From a virus, in the IMG/VR virus record IMGVR_UViG_3300023231_000029, positions 1 to 28,335 of that record: a stretch of 28,335 nt of DNA; one strand, 5' to 3'. The notes below the pieces were generated by a model, which saw nothing but the letters and a program-made list of their open reading frames with translations, was not told the origin of the DNA and did no database searches. Of this stretch, positions 16,451-23,481 are shown one piece after another. Position 1 is the stretch's first letter, and the number at the start of each line of letters is the position of its first letter. Made by a program: the position numbers and the translations under genes.

Positions 16451-16629
16451 TATTTTTGTCCCATTATTTTCTGTAGTAAATGTAATCCTTGATTGGTAAC
16501 AGTAACAGCTGTATCTACCGCTAAATCATCTTCGTTATGATGTTGTAAAAATTCTTCTTTAGTTGCATAAGTCTTATTAGTAGACTTGCTTCTAAAGGTG
16601 TGTTCAGTAGTGGTTTCTATTTTATCCAT
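16450..16629 (-). CDS. 59-residue small phage protein, unknown function
   Basis: Read directly from the sequence: ATG at 16629-16627, TAA at 16452-16450, 59 residues beginning MDKIETTTEHTFRSK. The protein is hydrophilic, with a positively charged first half (FRSKSTNKTYATKEEFLQHH), an acidic centre (NEDDLAVDTAV) and a helical end (GLHLLQKIMGQK). No membrane segment or known domain. Support for a real gene is an eight-base overlap with the upstream gene and a TAATG overlap with the downstream glycosyltransferase gene, leaving no untranslated gap. A weak AAGAGA ribosome site sits before the start. It might be a tail or connector accessory protein, by position only. Confidence 0.65.
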   Translation of the reverse strand: MDKIETTTEHTFRSKSTNKTYATKEEFLQHHNEDDLAVDTAVTVTNQGLHLLQKIMGQK

Positions 16630-16957
16630 TCTCTTGAGATCTATCTATTAACATGTAAGACACTGCTCCGCTAACGGCATCAGCAGTACTCGCTTGCACG
16701 CTTATAGCATCTCCTGCTTCTAAATTCAAGGTATCTACTAATAGATTTGCAGTAGATTTATTTAATTGTGCATGACCTATTTGAACCGCACTTGCACCAT
16801 TCTTAGTAAGAAAAAGATCTGTATCTACATTACTAGCAGTATCATGAACCGCTTGTACCGTTTTAACAATAGCTACAGAAGAAGTACTTACGGATAATAC
16901 AATAGTTACATTAGTAGTGGTTAAATCAAATGTATTGCTTTTAAAAAAATTTGCCAT
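16622..16957 (-). CDS. Small beta-rich virion protein, unknown function
   Basis: A 111-residue protein that starts MANFFKSNTFDLTTTN and alternates short hydrophobic strands and Thr/Ser-rich turns (VTIVLSVSTSSVAIVKTVQ, GDAISVQASTADAVSGAVS), a beta-sandwich-like composition. I recall small marine phage structural proteins that start similarly; they are thought to sit on heads or tails. No enzyme motif, membrane segment or signal peptide. It lies directly after the 54-residue gene, with only the stop codon between the frames, and overlaps the next small gene by eight bases. A structural role is inferred from composition and neighbours. Confidence 0.65.
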   Translation of the reverse strand: MANFFKSNTFDLTTTNVTIVLSVSTSSVAIVKTVQAVHDTASNVDTDLFLTKNGASAVQIGHAQLNKSTANLLVDTLNLEAGDAISVQASTADAVSGAVSYMLIDRSQENG

Positions 16958-17122
16958 TTACGTTAAAAACCATTCTATTTGCGCTTGTTCATTTTTTAAA
17001 TCTTTTTGATAACCAAAGTTTAACTCATTCTTTAATGTATTCAACCCTTCGTTCAACTGTCGTTGATTAAACACATCATATTCTTCTCTTGGTTCTGGAA
17101 TCACTGCAGTAATTTTTGCCAT
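16958..17122 (-). CDS. 54-residue small helical phage protein, unknown function
   Basis: Start placed at ATG 17122-17120 (MAKITAVIPEPREEY). The frame is open to 17173, but this start has a strong AGGAGG ribosome site six bases ahead and shares TAATG with the stop of the tail hub gene; the longer frame would read deep into that gene. The protein is hydrophilic and helical, with Asn/Gln-rich charged segments (QLNEGLNTLKNELNFG, LKNEQAQIEWFLT). No domain recognised. Its position just after the tail hub/stabilisation gene suggests a small tail accessory protein, but nothing in the sequence shows this. Confidence 0.65.
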   Translation of the reverse strand: MAKITAVIPEPREEYDVFNQRQLNEGLNTLKNELNFGYQKDLKNEQAQIEWFLT

Positions 17123-19062
17123 TATCTTCTTCCTCCTGCATGAATATCTAACCTCAAGGTTCCATATCTCCAAGTTTCATCCTGACCATCGTTTTCTATT
17201 TTTAAACTAACCTGCCTACCTCTAACCCTAGTGCTTACAAAATTAGTAGTGGTACTAATAGTAAAAGGACCAGTAATTAAAGATCCTGAAGCAGATGATT
17301 GTGAATCGGTGGCTGGATAGTTAGTAAAGAACATGGTTACTTTTGCATTTCCACTTAAGTTTTTAAAGTCTGGTATAAATCTAGATACTCTCATAATATA
17401 TTCACCATCTCCTGCAATTCCTTGTTCGGAAATATCATAATCCCCTGACAAAATATAAGAAGCAATAGCAGTAGTAGATCCTCCAGCGGTTACTTCATTG
17501 GTCCCTGTTTCTTGAGCCCAGTACTGAGAAGAACCATATCTATTGGTTACCCCTTGAATGGCTGGGAAGCTCGGAGTTCCATTAGTAGTAAATTCAGTAG
17601 CGTAGGGTAAATCATAGGTAGTAGCATCATTATAGGTAGTTCTAGATAAAGAACCGGTAGTCCAACTTTGTTCGATAAAGTTATATACTACATTCCTATT
17701 AATTTGTTGCGAGCCGCTCGCTGCATAGTACCAACCCACTTCATTAAATAATGAGTTGTGATATCCATAGGTAATTTGATTAGCATCATAATTAATTCCT
17801 AATCCATCTCCTTGAGTGGTAAATACAAAATCTTCTACTAAGGATGGAAGTTGTTTTACCGTTCCATCGTACATAAAAAATCCACCACCAAAACCCATCC
17901 AGTACACCGCTCCTTGTGCATAGACGGCAGTGTGTTGCCCTAAACATCCACAGTTGGAACCAACTTGTCTTAATGAAAAAGTGTAAGGAGTTCCCACAAA
18001 TTGTATTACATAAGCTGCTTGATCGGTTAACACTAATACATAATCTTTTCCTTGTACGGCTGTTACGATTTCATTTCCTTGGTCAAGCAAGAAAGTACCT
18101 GCTGTATTAGTCGCGGTAGGAGCCCAAGTATTAATATCTTCTTGATTAGAAAAACGTACCAACATTTTGTTTTGTGTAGAAGCATCTCCGACAGTAGTTT
18201 CGGTTCCCATTAAAAATAAATGTCTATCTCTGTCAGAAACTAAACTCATTAATGATCTAGTAGGAGCATCTGCTACGATAGCAGCTCTCGTTTCTAATGC
18301 TGCAGGCTCTCCTGCTAAAGGAGTCCAAGTATAGGTAGAACCGTTTCTAGCAGTTGCAACTAACAACTGTCCATAGTTATCGAGCGACCAGGAGCCAGGA
18401 TCTAAGACCACGGTAGAAGCAGATCGTGCAGTTCCCCATGCTTCTCTTCCATAAGGACCGGTTCCAAATCCATAAGCGGGGGTTTCAAATACAGGACCAA
18501 TGGTTACATAAGGCGTAACCGTTGCAGAACCTTGAGTAGACATACCTGAACCAGATTCGGTAGTAGACATAGTAATAGTAAAATCATCATCATCTGTGGA
18601 AGTAACTTCATAAGTATTGTTAGTAAATTGACTAGCTGAAAAACCTGTTTCACCCCCAGTAGGTAAGGTAATACTAGTAAAAATAATATAAGAACCGTTT
18701 GCAACTCCATGAGCTACTTTATTAACCGTAACGGTTGCTGATCCAGTAGTAGAAGTAAAGGTAAATCCTGTAATAGGGGTCTCTAAAGGAGTAATATCAT
18801 AAAACGCTCCTTCATAATAAATAACTAGCACTTTAGAAGTACCTAGTGCTGCGTATCGAACACCAGTTAAATCAGTCCAAGTGTGTTGTCCTCTGACAGG
18901 TCCTGCTATGGTAGAGTTAACTAATTCTTCCCAACCACCTATTTTTTCAGGTTGGCCGTATCTAAAACGTACGTTATCACCGTCTACCCATTGCCCTTCG
19001 GCACCGGTCTCTGTTTGTTGTTTGTTGAATCCAGGCTTAAATTGTATCTTTTGTAAAGGCAT
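17122..19062 (-). CDS. Tail hub/DNA-stabilisation-like virion protein
   Basis: A 646-residue beta-rich protein. The N terminus MPLQKIQFKPGFNKQQTETG followed by WVDGDNVRFRYGQPEKIGGW is a recurring start in marine podovirus-like structural proteins, often called tail tubular/P22 gp10-like head-completion proteins. The middle includes repeated beta strands (YVIQFVGTPYTFSLRQVG, VYWMGFGGGFFMYDGTVK) suggesting a propeller-like or stacked beta structure. An inserted Thr/Ser-rich domain at about 105-185 (VNKVAHGVANGSYIIF) resembles one in the 200-residue connector protein. Role: probably part of the short tail or its plug. It follows the oxygenase cluster across a 72-base gap with a stem-loop and is coupled by TAATG to the next gene. 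Confidence 0.75.
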   Translation of the reverse strand: MPLQKIQFKPGFNKQQTETGAEGQWVDGDNVRFRYGQPEKIGGWEELVNSTIAGPVRGQHTWTDLTGVRYAALGTSKVLVIYYEGAFYDITPLETPITGFTFTSTTGSATVTVNKVAHGVANGSYIIFTSITLPTGGETGFSASQFTNNTYEVTSTDDDDFTITMSTTESGSGMSTQGSATVTPYVTIGPVFETPAYGFGTGPYGREAWGTARSASTVVLDPGSWSLDNYGQLLVATARNGSTYTWTPLAGEPAALETRAAIVADAPTRSLMSLVSDRDRHLFLMGTETTVGDASTQNKMLVRFSNQEDINTWAPTATNTAGTFLLDQGNEIVTAVQGKDYVLVLTDQAAYVIQFVGTPYTFSLRQVGSNCGCLGQHTAVYAQGAVYWMGFGGGFFMYDGTVKQLPSLVEDFVFTTQGDGLGINYDANQITYGYHNSLFNEVGWYYAASGSQQINRNVVYNFIEQSWTTGSLSRTTYNDATTYDLPYATEFTTNGTPSFPAIQGVTNRYGSSQYWAQETGTNEVTAGGSTTAIASYILSGDYDISEQGIAGDGEYIMRVSRFIPDFKNLSGNAKVTMFFTNYPATDSQSSASGSLITGPFTISTTTNFVSTRVRGRQVSLKIENDGQDETWRYGTLRLDIHAGGRR

Positions 19063-19083
19063 AGTTATCCATATAAATAAAGT

Positions 19084-19120
19084 GCTAGGATAGATTGGTG
19101 TGGTGGAAATCTACCCTAGC
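19084..19120 (-). terminator. 13-bp stem-loop after the oxygenase genes, terminator-like
   Basis: On the transcribed minus strand GCTAGGGTAGATT pairs with AATCTATCCTAGC over 13 base pairs with one G-U wobble and an 11-base loop. On the plus strand the wobble becomes an A-C mismatch, which points to an RNA structure in the minus-strand transcript. A U-rich but interrupted run (ACTTTATTTAT) follows. It ends the oxygenase cluster and precedes the tail hub gene, so a partial terminator or processing site is likely. Confidence 0.7.
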
Positions 19121-19134
19121 GAGTGGGAACTATA

Positions 19135-19791
19135 TCATCTTTTAAACCAAGCGGGAAGACCTAAATGTGCTCTTTTGTCAAACTTATTGTCTCCAGAACC
19201 TTTAGTCGCTTTGTTATTGTAGTGTAAAAATACTTGTCCGCAATCGGTTCCTTTAAATTTATCTCTCCAGTGTTCTAAAATATTTCCTCTATAGACCAAC
19301 ATATCCCCAGGATTTAAATCTACCCTAGTTCCTTTAGATTTAGAAGATTTATAAGCACCTGTTTTATTATCTACCCCACCTTCTTTTTTATCTGGGTTAA
19401 TATAAATAGGCCAATCGTCTCCACCTAAATTTAGAGTGGTGGATATTTCACAGCTAAACCTATCTTTATGTCTGTGCAAAATATCCCCTTTTTTATAAAT
19501 TCGTGCGTATGCGTATGTCTCAATTAATTTTAAACCTGTTTGTTTTTGCATAATAGGTTTTACTTCGGTCAGTAAAGTCTCCATGGCAATATCTCCATAA
19601 TGAGAATAGGTTTCAGGAACTTGTTGATCATTCCAGACACCGAAATAATCAGTCATAGGTGAAATGTATTTCTCATCAAATAAGGTTCTAGCTACTTTTC
19701 TTTTTAATAAAAAGTATTTGTATACAAAATCAGCAATCTCTGGTGATATTGCTTTTTTAATTACTGTGTATCCATTTTTCTCAAAACTCAT
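19135..19791 (-). CDS. Fe(II)/2-oxoglutarate oxygenase (prolyl-hydroxylase-like), third of three
   Basis: A 218-residue enzyme expected to hydroxylate a substrate using Fe(II), O2 and 2-oxoglutarate. The HKD at 108-110 (in LHRHKDRF) is the HX(D/E) iron motif, and His174 in LEHWRDKFKG is the distal ligand. CGQVFLHYNN at 184-193 ends the beta-helix core. Residues 133-160 are a Lys/Gly-rich loop inserted between strands. No signal peptide. The gene overlaps the second oxygenase gene by four bases and has an AAGGAG ribosome site. The substrate (protein, nucleotide or small molecule) cannot be told. The iron-binding triad is complete, so it should be active. It is followed by the 13-bp stem-loop. 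Confidence 0.82.
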   Translation of the reverse strand: MSFEKNGYTVIKKAISPEIADFVYKYFLLKRKVARTLFDEKYISPMTDYFGVWNDQQVPETYSHYGDIAMETLLTEVKPIMQKQTGLKLIETYAYARIYKKGDILHRHKDRFSCEISTTLNLGGDDWPIYINPDKKEGGVDNKTGAYKSSKSKGTRVDLNPGDMLVYRGNILEHWRDKFKGTDCGQVFLHYNNKATKGSGDNKFDKRAHLGLPAWFKR

Positions 19792-20483
19792 TTTTTCTCC
19801 TTGGTTGTTGTTCTCACCGTATCGGTTATCATTTTTCTCACCGCTTGTAGATTAAAGTGTATAAATCTAAATGGTTCTACTCCATCATCTACGGTGTATT
19901 GATGTTCTAAGTATGCAGGGAAAAAGATCATAGTTCCAGGTTTTGGTTTGTAATGAACTTTATCGGTACCAAAAGAAATCTCTTCTGATTTCTTTAATGG
20001 TAATTGTGACATTACTTTAGCTAATCTTGGATCATTAAACACAGGCATAGAAGTATTTTCAGAACATTCTAAAAAATAAAATCCAGAGATATGATTATCA
20101 TAATGAATATGACTATTGTGATGTCCACCACCTTTATCTGCAAATTCTTGAACCCAAAATTCTGTCCAAAATAATTCATATCCTGACATATCATAACCCA
20201 TATGATCCATCACATTCCAGCTAGTGGCTCCAATATATTCTTGTAATTGTTTTAATTTAGGATCTCCAATCAAAGAAGTAGAATGATAACTTAACCCGTG
20301 ATCCCCTATTTTTTTACCTGCCTTTTTCTCTCTATCCTTAATTGTTTTTTTTAAATTTTTTCTTGCTTGATTGATATAAGTATCACAAACTTTATTAGTA
20401 GACTTAACCCATTCAGGTGCTTCTACATGATAGATAGGGGATTGAAAATAAAGGGAGGTGGATAATGGATCTTTAATAGACAT
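19788..20483 (-). CDS. Fe(II)/2-oxoglutarate oxygenase (TIGR02466-like), second of three
   Basis: A 231-residue protein of the putative oxygenase type with an HIH..N..ISG segment: SHIHYDNHISGFYFLE at 124-139 supplies candidate iron ligands His125 and His127, and FPAYLEHQYTV near 188-197 the distal His194. PFRFIHFNLQAV around 204-215 holds Arg206, a likely 2-oxoglutarate contact. The N-terminal 70 residues are helical and Lys-rich. No canonical HXD is present: the second ligand is His or a nearby Asp129, so iron binding is less sure than in its neighbours. There is one base between it and the first oxygenase gene and a four-base overlap with the third. The ribosome site is weak, so reinitiation is likely. 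Substrate unknown. Confidence 0.78.
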   Translation of the reverse strand: MSIKDPLSTSLYFQSPIYHVEAPEWVKSTNKVCDTYINQARKNLKKTIKDREKKAGKKIGDHGLSYHSTSLIGDPKLKQLQEYIGATSWNVMDHMGYDMSGYELFWTEFWVQEFADKGGGHHNSHIHYDNHISGFYFLECSENTSMPVFNDPRLAKVMSQLPLKKSEEISFGTDKVHYKPKPGTMIFFPAYLEHQYTVDDGVEPFRFIHFNLQAVRKMITDTVRTTTKEKK

Positions 20484-20484
20484 A

Positions 20485-21225
20485 TTATTTAAACGGATAT
20501 CCTAAATTCCACATGACTAAAGAATATCTAGTTCCTTCTGTTACGGGTTTTACTCTATGCCAAACAAAGCTTGGGAATACTACAATAGAGCCTTTTGGTA
20601 AAATTTCTAGACAAGGTCTAGTAGGAGTTGGATCATCTGTATTTCTAAATTGAAATTCTAATTCTCCACCTTTATATTCTTTTGGATCGGACAAACTACA
20701 AGTCACCGATAGTTTTCTAATCTTTCCGTGAGTATCTTTATTATCTGGATTTGCATAAGGTTGATCCCAAGAATCACAATGCCAATCGTAAAATTGATTT
20801 AATTTGTATTTAGTAAATTGACAAGACTCAGAAAAATCCCATTGAAAATTCCAACCAGCACTAGCATTTGCTTGATGTATATACGGTTGAACTTCTTTAT
20901 AAATCCAACGATCATTGAGCCAAGCTATATTGGAATCTCTTTTTTTTCTTAAATCGTTTAATTCTTCTTTTTCTAATTTTGTAGCTGGATCTAATGAATC
21001 TAAATCCTCGTCTGATAAATGAGCCGTTGCTTCTGAAACTTTTCTTTTCTTCTTAGGTTTTTTTGGTTGTGCTTTTTCTTTTTTTTCTAACTCTTCTAAT
21101 TTTTTAGTTTGACCACCTGTCAACGCAATTTGCTCACGTTGTTCATTTCCATATTTTACAATATCATCACAAACCTTTGCAGGGATGGCTGATTTAAAAT
21201 ACCAGTAATAATTTGTTAAATTCAT
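20485..21225 (-). CDS. Fe(II)/2-oxoglutarate oxygenase (PKHD-hydroxylase-like), first of three
   Basis: A 246-residue enzyme. The oxygenase core has DWHCDSW with iron ligands His149 and Asp151, VVFPSFVWHRVKPV with distal His223, and TRYSLVMWN with the 2-oxoglutarate-binding Arg233: a complete PKHD-type set. A GGELEFQF strand at 187-193 joins the halves. Residues about 41-97 form a highly charged insert rich in Lys and Glu, with a lysine-rich run at 55-62 that happens to contain PKKKRKV. That insert is unusual for the family. A promoter-like element lies directly upstream. The gene opens a three-oxygenase run whose members are not close copies of one another, so duplication alone does not explain the cluster. 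Substrate unknown. Confidence 0.85.
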   Translation of the reverse strand: MNLTNYYWYFKSAIPAKVCDDIVKYGNEQREQIALTGGQTKKLEELEKKEKAQPKKPKKKRKVSEATAHLSDEDLDSLDPATKLEKEELNDLRKKRDSNIAWLNDRWIYKEVQPYIHQANASAGWNFQWDFSESCQFTKYKLNQFYDWHCDSWDQPYANPDNKDTHGKIRKLSVTCSLSDPKEYKGGELEFQFRNTDDPTPTRPCLEILPKGSIVVFPSFVWHRVKPVTEGTRYSLVMWNLGYPFK

Positions 21226-21243
21226 AAATTCTTTATATTCTTC

Positions 21244-21271
21244 TTTGTAGAATATATAACAAAAATGTCAA
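21244..21271 (-). promoter_or_regulatory. Promoter candidate for the oxygenase genes
   Basis: On the minus strand a perfect TTGACA (21271-21266), a 16-base spacer and TACAAA (21249-21244, four of six matches) lie in the 55-base gap before the first oxygenase gene. Transcription would begin near 21236, ten bases before the start codon. The spacer itself contains TATATATT, so an alternative -10 with nonstandard spacing is possible. Confidence 0.5.
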
Positions 21272-21280
21272 GTCAGTTAT

Positions 21281-21616
21281 TTACTCTGGCCACGTTCCCT
21301 GTTTCTGTGCACTAAATTGAGATTTTAAACTCCAGACACCTGCAGCTCCACCAGCTCCTACTGTAATTGAATATGGTGTTGCTCCACAAACATTAGTTTC
21401 TACATCTCTATAACCACCTGCACCACCAGCTCCACCACCACCTGAAGTCGGATTCATAGCTCCACCTCCACCGCCTCCCGCAACAGTAATTGCTTGAACA
21501 ACTCTAGTTCCTGGTTGTGTAGTTAAAGTTCCTGATGATGTTTTGGATGTAACTGTGCAGTTACCAAAACTAGTTTGGTTTGTTGTACCAATTATACCGC
21601 CGTTACCTCTAGCCAT
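21281..21616 (-). CDS. Glycine-rich tail-fibre-like protein, shortened paralogue
   Basis: A 111-residue protein starting MARGNGGIIGTTN. Residues 46-52 are AGGGGGG, then GGGGAGGAGGYRDVE and ITVGAGGAAG around 84-93, and it ends GVWSLKSQFSAQKQGTWPE. The start, glycine blocks and end align with the 305-residue protein two genes upstream, but about 200 residues of its glycine-rich body are missing. It is still an intact frame, so it may be a functional short version or a recombination product. The glycine-rich domain belongs to phage tail fibres and adhesins. A gap of 55 bases holding a promoter candidate separates it from the oxygenase genes. A receptor-binding or fibre-tip role is inferred. Confidence 0.7.
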   Translation of the reverse strand: MARGNGGIIGTTNQTSFGNCTVTSKTSSGTLTTQPGTRVVQAITVAGGGGGGAMNPTSGGGGAGGAGGYRDVETNVCGATPYSITVGAGGAAGVWSLKSQFSAQKQGTWPE

Positions 21617-21636
21617 TTAAAAATCCTTTTTGGAGA

Positions 21637-22125
21637 TTAATTGCCAGTCGCTGACCAAGATGATGTGTCTGGATCCCAAGCAAATTCTTGAGGGGTAGCA
21701 TCTGAAGTAGTGCCTAACCATCTCAAGTTGTCCTCATCCCAAACAATATTGTAAGGTGCGTTATCACCGTACGTAGTAATACTAGGATAAGTAACTGGTG
21801 CTTGCCAGTCATCATTTGCGTCTAGTAACCAAGAAGCGTAAGGTTGTTGGGAAAGAAATTTATTTTTTGTTGTATCATATACAGATCCAATTCCAGCATA
21901 TTGTTTTCTGAAATTATTATTATATGAAGTCTGCTTCCAGCTTCCACCTTTGAAGAAATTAGAACACCATGTTTCACCATCAACATGCATATCATTATCT
22001 CCAAGAGTTCCGCCATTAGCAGCAATATCGTTTCCAACTACTACTACTCTTTTTACCATCTGATGTGTATCCGATGTAAAACCAGTAGGGTCTACTTTTG
22101 ATTCTAGTTCTGCGAAATGTGCCAT
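21637..22125 (-). CDS. Conserved marine phage tail-type protein (MAHFAEL family)
   Basis: A 162-residue protein starting MAHFAELESKVD, with a hydrophobic strand VVVVGNDI around 28-35 and Trp/Tyr-rich segments: GETWCSNFFKGGSWKQTSY, YAGIGSVYD and PYASWLLDANDDWQAPV. This sequence pattern is familiar from marine myovirus and podovirus genomes, near tail-fibre genes. Its exact role is not established, and I know of no assigned enzymatic activity. It is encoded between the two glycine-rich paralogues. A TAGACA/TATAAA promoter and AAGGAG ribosome site precede it, so it probably begins a small transcript that includes the short glycine-rich gene. Confidence 0.7.
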   Translation of the reverse strand: MAHFAELESKVDPTGFTSDTHQMVKRVVVVGNDIAANGGTLGDNDMHVDGETWCSNFFKGGSWKQTSYNNNFRKQYAGIGSVYDTTKNKFLSQQPYASWLLDANDDWQAPVTYPSITTYGDNAPYNIVWDEDNLRWLGTTSDATPQEFAWDPDTSSWSATGN

Positions 22126-22142
22126 ATTTTTTCTCCTTAATA

Positions 22143-22171
22143 TTTATATTTTATTTTGTAACATTTGTCTA
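22143..22171 (-). promoter_or_regulatory. sigma70-type promoter before the 162-residue tail protein
   Basis: On the minus strand TAGACA (22171-22166, five of six) and TATAAA (22148-22143, five of six) are separated by exactly 17 bases. The start of transcription would be near 22136, a few bases before the AAGGAG ribosome site and ATG 22125. It lies in the 50-base gap after the large glycine-rich gene. Confidence 0.65.
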
Positions 22172-22175
22172 TTAC

Positions 22176-23093
22176 TTATATCCAAGTGCCACCTTTTACA
22201 TTTTCGTATACGCTATTCATATCCCATACTCCAGAAGCACATTTAGGTACTGTTTGTTGAACAATCACAACTCCGGATCCACCTGCACCACCAGCTCCAC
22301 CACCACAAGTACCTGATCCGCCACCGCCACCACCGCCAGTATTAGTTGTTCCAGCTACTCCAGTTCCACCATAACCACCACCGCCGTTACCACCACCACC
22401 TGCACCACCGGGTCCTGGTCCAATACTAGGACTAGATCCACCGCCACCACCACCACCGCCTCTTGTTGTACTATCTCCAGGCCATGCGGAAGAACCTGCT
22501 CCACCTGTACCACCGGTACCGTTTGGAAAAGAAGGTGTACTAGTATTTCCTGTTGTACCTACAGCACTTGCACCACCACCACCTGCACCGAGTCTGCCTT
22601 CTGGAATTGGATTTGACGCACCACCATTAAAACCTTGAGCGGGACTTGTAGCAGGACTAGCAGGACCAGGAGGTAAACCGCCACCACCTGAACCACCTGC
22701 ACCACCGCCTGAAATAGGGGTAGGCCCTCCTGCTTGACCACCTCCGCCGCCACCACCGTTAGATGTTATACCTATACCTACTGAATTAGTTCCTGTACTA
22801 CCTCGTGCACCAGAACCACTACATGCAGCAGGAGCACCAGCTCCGCCGGCTCCTATTGTAACTGGAGTACATCTAGCAGAAATGGGTACGGGTGTAGAAT
22901 GTCTATAACCGCCAGCACCACCACCGGCACCTTTTCTAGTACCTCCACCTCCACCACCTGCTATAACTAAAATATTTGCACTAGTGACAGTACAGTTGTG
23001 TCTTGTAAAATTACTTGATGAAGTAACAACTAATGTTTGAGTTGTGACCGTTGCTACTGATTTTGTAGGTCCAATAATTCCGCCATTTGCCAT
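22176..23093 (-). CDS. Glycine-rich tail-fibre/adhesin-like protein
   Basis: A 305-residue protein. After MANGGIIGPT and a Thr/Ser-rich stretch (about 11-38) comes the strand ANILVIAGGGGGG and then a body at about 45-275 of Gly-rich blocks (GGGGGGG near 113-119, 212-219 and 253-259) broken by Pro, Ser, Thr and Ala segments. It ends GSGVVIVQQ, then GVWDMNSVYENVKGGTWI. This is the phage glycine-rich domain; T-even-type adhesins built on polyglycine helices (such as S16 gp38) are a structural precedent. Glycine codons make the DNA a run of GGT and GGA triplets, GC-rich relative to the rest. Probably a receptor-binding or fibre-tip protein, with a good AGGAGG ribosome site. Confidence 0.75.
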   Translation of the reverse strand: MANGGIIGPTKSVATVTTQTLVVTSSSNFTRHNCTVTSANILVIAGGGGGGTRKGAGGGAGGYRHSTPVPISARCTPVTIGAGGAGAPAACSGSGARGSTGTNSVGIGITSNGGGGGGGQAGGPTPISGGGAGGSGGGGLPPGPASPATSPAQGFNGGASNPIPEGRLGAGGGGASAVGTTGNTSTPSFPNGTGGTGGAGSSAWPGDSTTRGGGGGGGGSSPSIGPGPGGAGGGGNGGGGYGGTGVAGTTNTGGGGGGGSGTCGGGAGGAGGSGVVIVQQTVPKCASGVWDMNSVYENVKGGTWI

Positions 23094-23106
23094 AGCTGAT
23101 TACCTC

Positions 23107-23469
23107 CTATGCGTCGTCCAGAATTTCGTAAGAAATCAATGCAACAAGATCCCCTGTAGCACTTGCTCCACCTTCAATGGAATCACCTTCAGTTAGATAA
23201 AAGCCATTATTTTTATCTATCAAAGATAGTGTGGCATCAGCGGGTACAGAAATAGTGCTTGCTATTGCTCTAGTGTTTGATTGGTCATTATATTTTATTG
23301 TAACATCTGCAGCGTTACTGCCATCAATGTTAGCAATCATAATTGAATTAATTTTATATACTTTATCAGCTGCTGCTGTAACTAAAGTCGTAGTTAAAGT
23401 TGTATCTAAGGCGAATGTTTCTGTTATACCTAAAATCGAACTTACATTTACTATATTTGGGTTTGCCAT
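23107..23469 (-). CDS. Small beta-rich virion protein
   Basis: A 120-residue Thr/Ala-rich protein starting MANPNIVNVSSILG. Strands such as YKINSIMIANIDGSNAADV and NGFYLTEGDSIEGGAS suggest a beta-sandwich fold of the type used by head or tail decoration proteins. It resembles in style the 111- and 105-residue small structural proteins of this window, without clear sequence identity. No enzymatic motif and no membrane segment. It has an AAAAGGAG ribosome site and lies 13 bases before the large glycine-rich gene. A structural role is inferred from composition and context. Confidence 0.65.
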   Translation of the reverse strand: MANPNIVNVSSILGITETFALDTTLTTTLVTAAADKVYKINSIMIANIDGSNAADVTIKYNDQSNTRAIASTISVPADATLSLIDKNNGFYLTEGDSIEGGASATGDLVALISYEILDDA

Positions 23470-23481
23470 AATTTACTCCTT

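Noticed and set aside
17123-17173. Longer start for the 54-residue gene at 17173
   Set aside because: ATG 17122 has a strong AGGAGG ribosome site and a TAATG coupling; the longer frame reads inside the tail hub gene.
18504-18710. Leu-rich 68-codon frame inside the tail hub gene, and similar plus-strand frames across the window (for example 2398-2631, 11031-11258, 13032-13226, 14292-14591, 23231-23614)
   Set aside because: They lie wholly within well-supported minus-strand genes, have no ribosome site or neighbour coupling, and show the biased composition expected of shadow frames.
21822-22037. 71-codon minus-strand frame inside the 162-residue tail gene
   Set aside because: Alternative frame of a conserved gene, Leu/Ile-rich from repeated codons, with no independent start signal.
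22300-22930. CCACCACCG-type triplet repeats that could look like a CRISPR or satellite array
   Set aside because: They are in frame and are explained by Gly codons of the glycine-rich protein; there is no regular repeat-spacer structure.
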